Shown here piece after piece: positions 23,494 through 26,087 of a stretch of DNA of 26,087 nucleotides. Both the position numbers and the translations under genes were made by a program. The notes under the pieces were generated by a model. It was not told where the DNA came from. It saw only the letters and a list, made by a program, of their open reading frames with translations, and did no database searches. Numbering within the stretch: the stretch's first letter is position 1; each line of letters starts with the position of its first letter. The DNA is from Bovifimicola sp050309585 (GTDB taxonomy: Bacteria > Bacillota > Clostridia > Lachnospirales > Lachnospiraceae): contig JBNRML010000148.1 in assembly GCA_050309585.1 (NCBI GenBank), positions 1-26,087 of the forward strand, written 5' to 3'.

Positions 23494-25005
23494 ATGAAAA
23501 ACAAATGTTTAAAAGGTGTCCTGATAGTATTGGTTTTATCCATGATGATTGGGACGCTGGTATCATGTAAAAAGGAAAAAGATGACAAAACTTTAACTGT
23601 GGGATTTGATGCAGAGTTTCCACCATATGGATATAAGGATGACAATGGGGAATATGTAGGTTTTGACCTTGAATTAGCAGAAGAAGTATGTAGGAGAAAT
23701 GGCTGGAAATTAAAAAAACAGCCAATTGAATGGGATTCAAAGGATATGGAGCTCAATTCAGGCACAATAGACTGTATATGGAATGGATTTACAATAAATG
23801 GACTTGAAAAGAAATATACATGGTCAAAAGCTTATGTAAATAATTCTCAGGTTGTTGTTGTGAAAGCAGATTCAGGAATCAGGGAGCTTTCGGATTTAAA
23901 GGAAAAAATAGTTGTTGTTCAGTCAGCTTCTTCGGCATTGGCAGCTTTTGAGGGAGAAGATGCCACAGAAGAAAATGTTGAGCTTAGAAATAGCTTTAAG
24001 GAGCTTCAGCAGGTTGCGGATTATAATACTGCGTTTTTAAATCTTGAGACAAATGCAGTTCATGCAATTTGTATGGATATGGGTGTTGCAAAATATCAGC
24101 TTGAGCAGCGCGGAGATAAGTTTGTGATGCTTGATGAGGCTGTTGCTGAGGAACTTTATGGTATTGGATTTAAACTTGGAAATACTCAACTCAGAGATAA
24201 GGTTCAAAAGACAATGGATGAGATGCTTTCAGATGGAACATTTGCTGCAATTGCAGAAAAATGGGAGTTATCAGACAGTGTATGCCTTGGAGATGAAGGA
24301 ACAGATGAAGCATATCTTATAGAATATGAGAAAAAAGATGAGAGAGCAGTTGGAGAAAAATTATTAGACATTACATTAAAAATTAAAAAAGGTATTCTGG
24401 CTACTCTTGAGATTTTCTTCTTTACATTATTGTTCTCAATGCCATTGGGCTTGATTGTATGTATGTTGAGAATGTCTAAGATTAATTTCATAAAGTGGAT
24501 TGCAAAGTTCTACATTTCAGTTATGAGAGGTACACCTCTTATGCTTCAGCTTTTGGTGGTATTCTTTGGACCATATTACATATTTGGAGCTTCAGTATCG
24601 ACAGAGTACAGATTTTATGCGGTAATCATAGGCTTTTCAATTAATTATGCTGCATATTTTGCGGAGATATACCGCAGTGGTATTGAAAATATACCAAAGG
24701 GACAGTATGAGGCAGCGGAAGTATTGGGTTACAGCAAAATACAGACATTCTGGAAAATTATTTTTCCACAGATGGTTAAAAGAGTATTGCCACCTGTTAC
24801 GAATGAAGTAATAACACTTGTTAAAGATACATCTTTGGCATTCGCGTTGTCTTATGCGGAAATGTTTACAATGGCAAAACAGATGGTGGCAGCAGAAGCA
24901 AGCGTAATGCCTCTGTTTGTAGCAGGAGTATTCTATTACGTATTTAATTTCTTGGTTGCGTTTGTTATGGAAAAAATTGAGAAATCAATGCAGTATTTTG
25001 AGTAG
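23494..25005 (+). CDS. Polar amino acid ABC transporter, fused substrate-binding protein and permease
   Basis: 503 residues. A lipoprotein signal with lipobox LVSC (Cys 25) is followed by a type 3 periplasmic-binding-like domain (about 32-265): LTVGFDAEFPPYGYKDD, then FDLELAEEV, then CIWNGFT. After a linker comes a HisM/GlnP-type permease (about 285-500) with several membrane helices and the EAA loop EAAEVLGYSKIQTFWKIIFP near 407-426, which contacts the ATPase. Such binding-protein-permease fusions are known in Firmicutes glutamine-type importers; the binding domain sits outside the cell, tethered by lipid and fusion. CGAAATGAGGATAGT precedes the ATG. The ligand is a polar amino acid; cystine is suggested by the thioredoxin neighbour but not shown. 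Confidence 0.92.
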   Translation: MKNKCLKGVLIVLVLSMMIGTLVSCKKEKDDKTLTVGFDAEFPPYGYKDDNGEYVGFDLELAEEVCRRNGWKLKKQPIEWDSKDMELNSGTIDCIWNGFTINGLEKKYTWSKAYVNNSQVVVVKADSGIRELSDLKEKIVVVQSASSALAAFEGEDATEENVELRNSFKELQQVADYNTAFLNLETNAVHAICMDMGVAKYQLEQRGDKFVMLDEAVAEELYGIGFKLGNTQLRDKVQKTMDEMLSDGTFAAIAEKWELSDSVCLGDEGTDEAYLIEYEKKDERAVGEKLLDITLKIKKGILATLEIFFFTLLFSMPLGLIVCMLRMSKINFIKWIAKFYISVMRGTPLMLQLLVVFFGPYYIFGASVSTEYRFYAVIIGFSINYAAYFAEIYRSGIENIPKGQYEAAEVLGYSKIQTFWKIIFPQMVKRVLPPVTNEVITLVKDTSLAFALSYAEMFTMAKQMVAAEASVMPLFVAGVFYYVFNFLVAFVMEKIEKSMQYFE

Positions 25006-25030
25006 AGTTGCTCAGACATGGAGGAATAGG

Positions 25031-25792
25031 ATGAAAACATTATTAAAAATAGAACATTTACAAAAAAGTTATGGTGATTTGCAGGTGTTAAAAGATATAT
25101 CCTTAGAGGTTAATGAAGGAGAGGTTGTCGCTATCTTAGGCCCTTCAGGCTCTGGAAAATCCACACTTTTGAGATGCGCAACAATGCTTGAAAAAATGGA
25201 TGGCGGAAGTCTGATTTACGATGGACTGACAGTGTGTGAAAATGTGGAAGGAAAGTCAGTGTATGCAGGAAAAGCCGTATTAAGGGATGCAAAAAATAAA
25301 TATGGACTGGTATTCCAGAATTTTAATCTTTTTCCACATTTCAGTGTTCTTAAAAACATTATTGACGCACCGGTATCTGTTCAGAAGAGAGAAAAGGATA
25401 AGGTGGAAAAAGAGGCGATGGACCTTATAAAACTGGTAGGACTGGAAGGAAAAGAACACAGCTATCCTGGACAGCTATCCGGGGGACAGAAACAGAGAGT
25501 TGCCATTGCAAGAGCTCTTGCGATGAACCCTGAAATGTTGTTTTTTGATGAGCCAACATCAGCACTGGATCCTGAGATTACAGCTGGAATTTTAAATCTT
25601 ATGAAGACACTTGCAAAGGCGAAGATGACAATGATTGTCGTTACTCACGAAATAGAGTTTGCAAGAAAGGTTGCCGACAGAGTGATTTTTATGGACGCCG
25701 GTGTTATTGTGGAGGAAGGGAGTCCGGAAAAGGTGATTGACAATCCGGATAATGAGAGAACCAGGGCATTTCTTCAGAAAATGGAAAAATAA
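25031..25792 (+). CDS. Polar amino acid ABC transporter ATP-binding protein (GlnQ/HisP type)
   Basis: 253 residues. Walker A GPSGSGKST (37-45), Q-loop in LVFQNFNLFPH, signature LSGGQKQR (about 150-157), Walker B MLFFDEPTSALDPE and switch histidine VTHE make a complete importer ATPase. It drives the fused binding-protein/permease encoded 25 bases upstream. The insert between Walker A and the Q-loop (VCENVEGKSVYAGKAV) is a little longer than in E. coli GlnQ. ATG 25031 follows ATGGAGGAATAGG. No terminator is visible after it. Confidence 0.94.
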   Translation: MKTLLKIEHLQKSYGDLQVLKDISLEVNEGEVVAILGPSGSGKSTLLRCATMLEKMDGGSLIYDGLTVCENVEGKSVYAGKAVLRDAKNKYGLVFQNFNLFPHFSVLKNIIDAPVSVQKREKDKVEKEAMDLIKLVGLEGKEHSYPGQLSGGQKQRVAIARALAMNPEMLFFDEPTSALDPEITAGILNLMKTLAKAKMTMIVVTHEIEFARKVADRVIFMDAGVIVEEGSPEKVIDNPDNERTRAFLQKMEK

Positions 25793-25830
25793 ATTTCTGT
25801 AAATATGGATAAATTTCTGTGAATGTGGTA
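25791..25830 (+). repeat. Two tandem 20-base units within the next gene's promoter
   Basis: AAATTTCTGTAAATATGGAT (25791-25810) is followed directly by AAATTTCTGTGAATGTGGTA (25811-25830); 16 of 20 bases agree and the first 10 are identical. The second unit runs into the TATAAT at 25829-25834. A partial third copy, TGTAAATATGGAG, begins near 25845. Confidence 0.6.
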
Positions 25831-25834
25831 TAAT
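25806..25834 (+). promoter_or_regulatory. Promoter for the small membrane protein gene at the right edge
   Basis: TGGATA (25806-25811), a 17-base spacer and a perfect TATAAT (25829-25834) preceded by TGG, an extended -10. The tandem repeat at 25791-25830 overlaps it. Confidence 0.6.
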
Positions 25835-25864
25835 TCCCATAATTGTGTAAATATGGAGGACTCT

Positions 25865-26087
25865 ATGCTTAACGAAGAAAAGATTAAATTAATGACAAAG
25901 CTTGCCCTGTATGAACAGGGGGAGGGTAAAAAGTCCATAAAGTCAGATAAATATTACAAAAAAGATTATGTAGGTCTAATGATGATTAATACTGCAATTA
26001 CAGTTACTATCGGATATTTTATGTTAGTATTTCTTTGGTTTGTATACAAAATTAATTATTTTGTTGAAAACATTGTAAGTATGAATG
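25865..26087 (+). CDS. Small membrane protein, unknown function (cut by window end)
   Basis: Only the first 74 codons are present. A charged N-terminal part (MLNEEKIKLMTKLALYEQGE, about 1-40, Lys-rich) is followed by one clear membrane helix (about 43-65, MMINTAITVTIGYFMLVFLW). A short loop then leads towards a second segment that is lost. ATATGGAGGACTCT precedes the ATG at 25865. I do not recognise a family. It has its own promoter, so it does not belong to the amino acid transport operon. Confidence 0.75.
   Translation, partial: MLNEEKIKLMTKLALYEQGEGKKSIKSDKYYKKDYVGLMMINTAITVTIGYFMLVFLWFVYKINYFVENIVSMN

Noticed and set aside
23285..23765. Overlapping minus-strand open frames opposite thioredoxin and the binding protein.
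   Set aside because: Antisense to clearly coding sequence, no ribosome binding sites, no recognisable domain.

Overview
The window looks like chromosome from a low-GC, Gram-positive anaerobe of the Clostridia, most likely a Lachnospiraceae (Eubacterium/Butyrivibrio/Roseburia-like) gut bacterium. The grounds are AT-rich coding sequence, strong GGAGG-type ribosome binding sites, the housekeeping protein types, and c-di-GMP proteins (HD-GYP, YcgR/PilZ) of the kind common in that family. No rRNA, tRNA, CRISPR array, phage module or transposase gene was found.

Layout. 1-146: GC-rich palindromic intergenic repeat. 192-1731: a small membrane protein convergent with an M50-like membrane metalloprotease. 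1914-4619: a hairpin repeat that supplies a ribosome binding site, followed by galE, a double GNAT acetyltransferase and a DUF1294 membrane protein. 4620-12781: a continuous block of decayed genes. These are a CHAP-type cell-wall hydrolase, the potassium uptake pair ktrB and ktrA, a double-receiver protein, a 7TM-sensor hybrid histidine kinase with REC and HPt domains, and (opposite strand) an ABC exporter permease and ATPase. They carry internal deletions, nonsense codons and frameshifts. 12935-15591: an orphan CbiE/CbiT-like methyltransferase and an intact ABC-2 exporter pair. 15638-18809: an HD-GYP protein with a disrupted 5' end, a small charged protein with a possible sigma-28 promoter, a YfcE-like phosphodiesterase, and a PilZ protein on the other strand. 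18989-22989: an NSS sodium symporter, an acyl-CoA synthetase and a convergent amidohydrolase. 23165-25792: an apparent operon of thioredoxin, a fused substrate-binding/permease protein and an ABC ATPase for polar amino acids. 25865-end: the start of a small membrane protein.

How it works together. The living genes cover sugar-nucleotide metabolism, amino-acid uptake, acyl activation, export and c-di-GMP signalling. The decayed block suggests that one lineage lost a K+ uptake system, a two-component phosphorelay and an exporter in one neighbourhood. Some single-base shifts fall in homopolymers and could be sequencing errors, but the multi-codon deletions inside ktrB, ktrA and the ABC ATPase cannot be explained that way.

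The most novel signal is a set of hairpin-rich leader elements (1914-2056, 7177-7287 and a short form at 12787-12820). They end in a near-identical GGAAATGAGG ribosome binding site directly upstream of unrelated genes. One can form a loop-to-downstream pseudoknot next to the Shine-Dalgarno and encodes a 25-residue leader peptide that overlaps the next start codon as ATGA. They look like mobile or copied translation-initiation cassettes.
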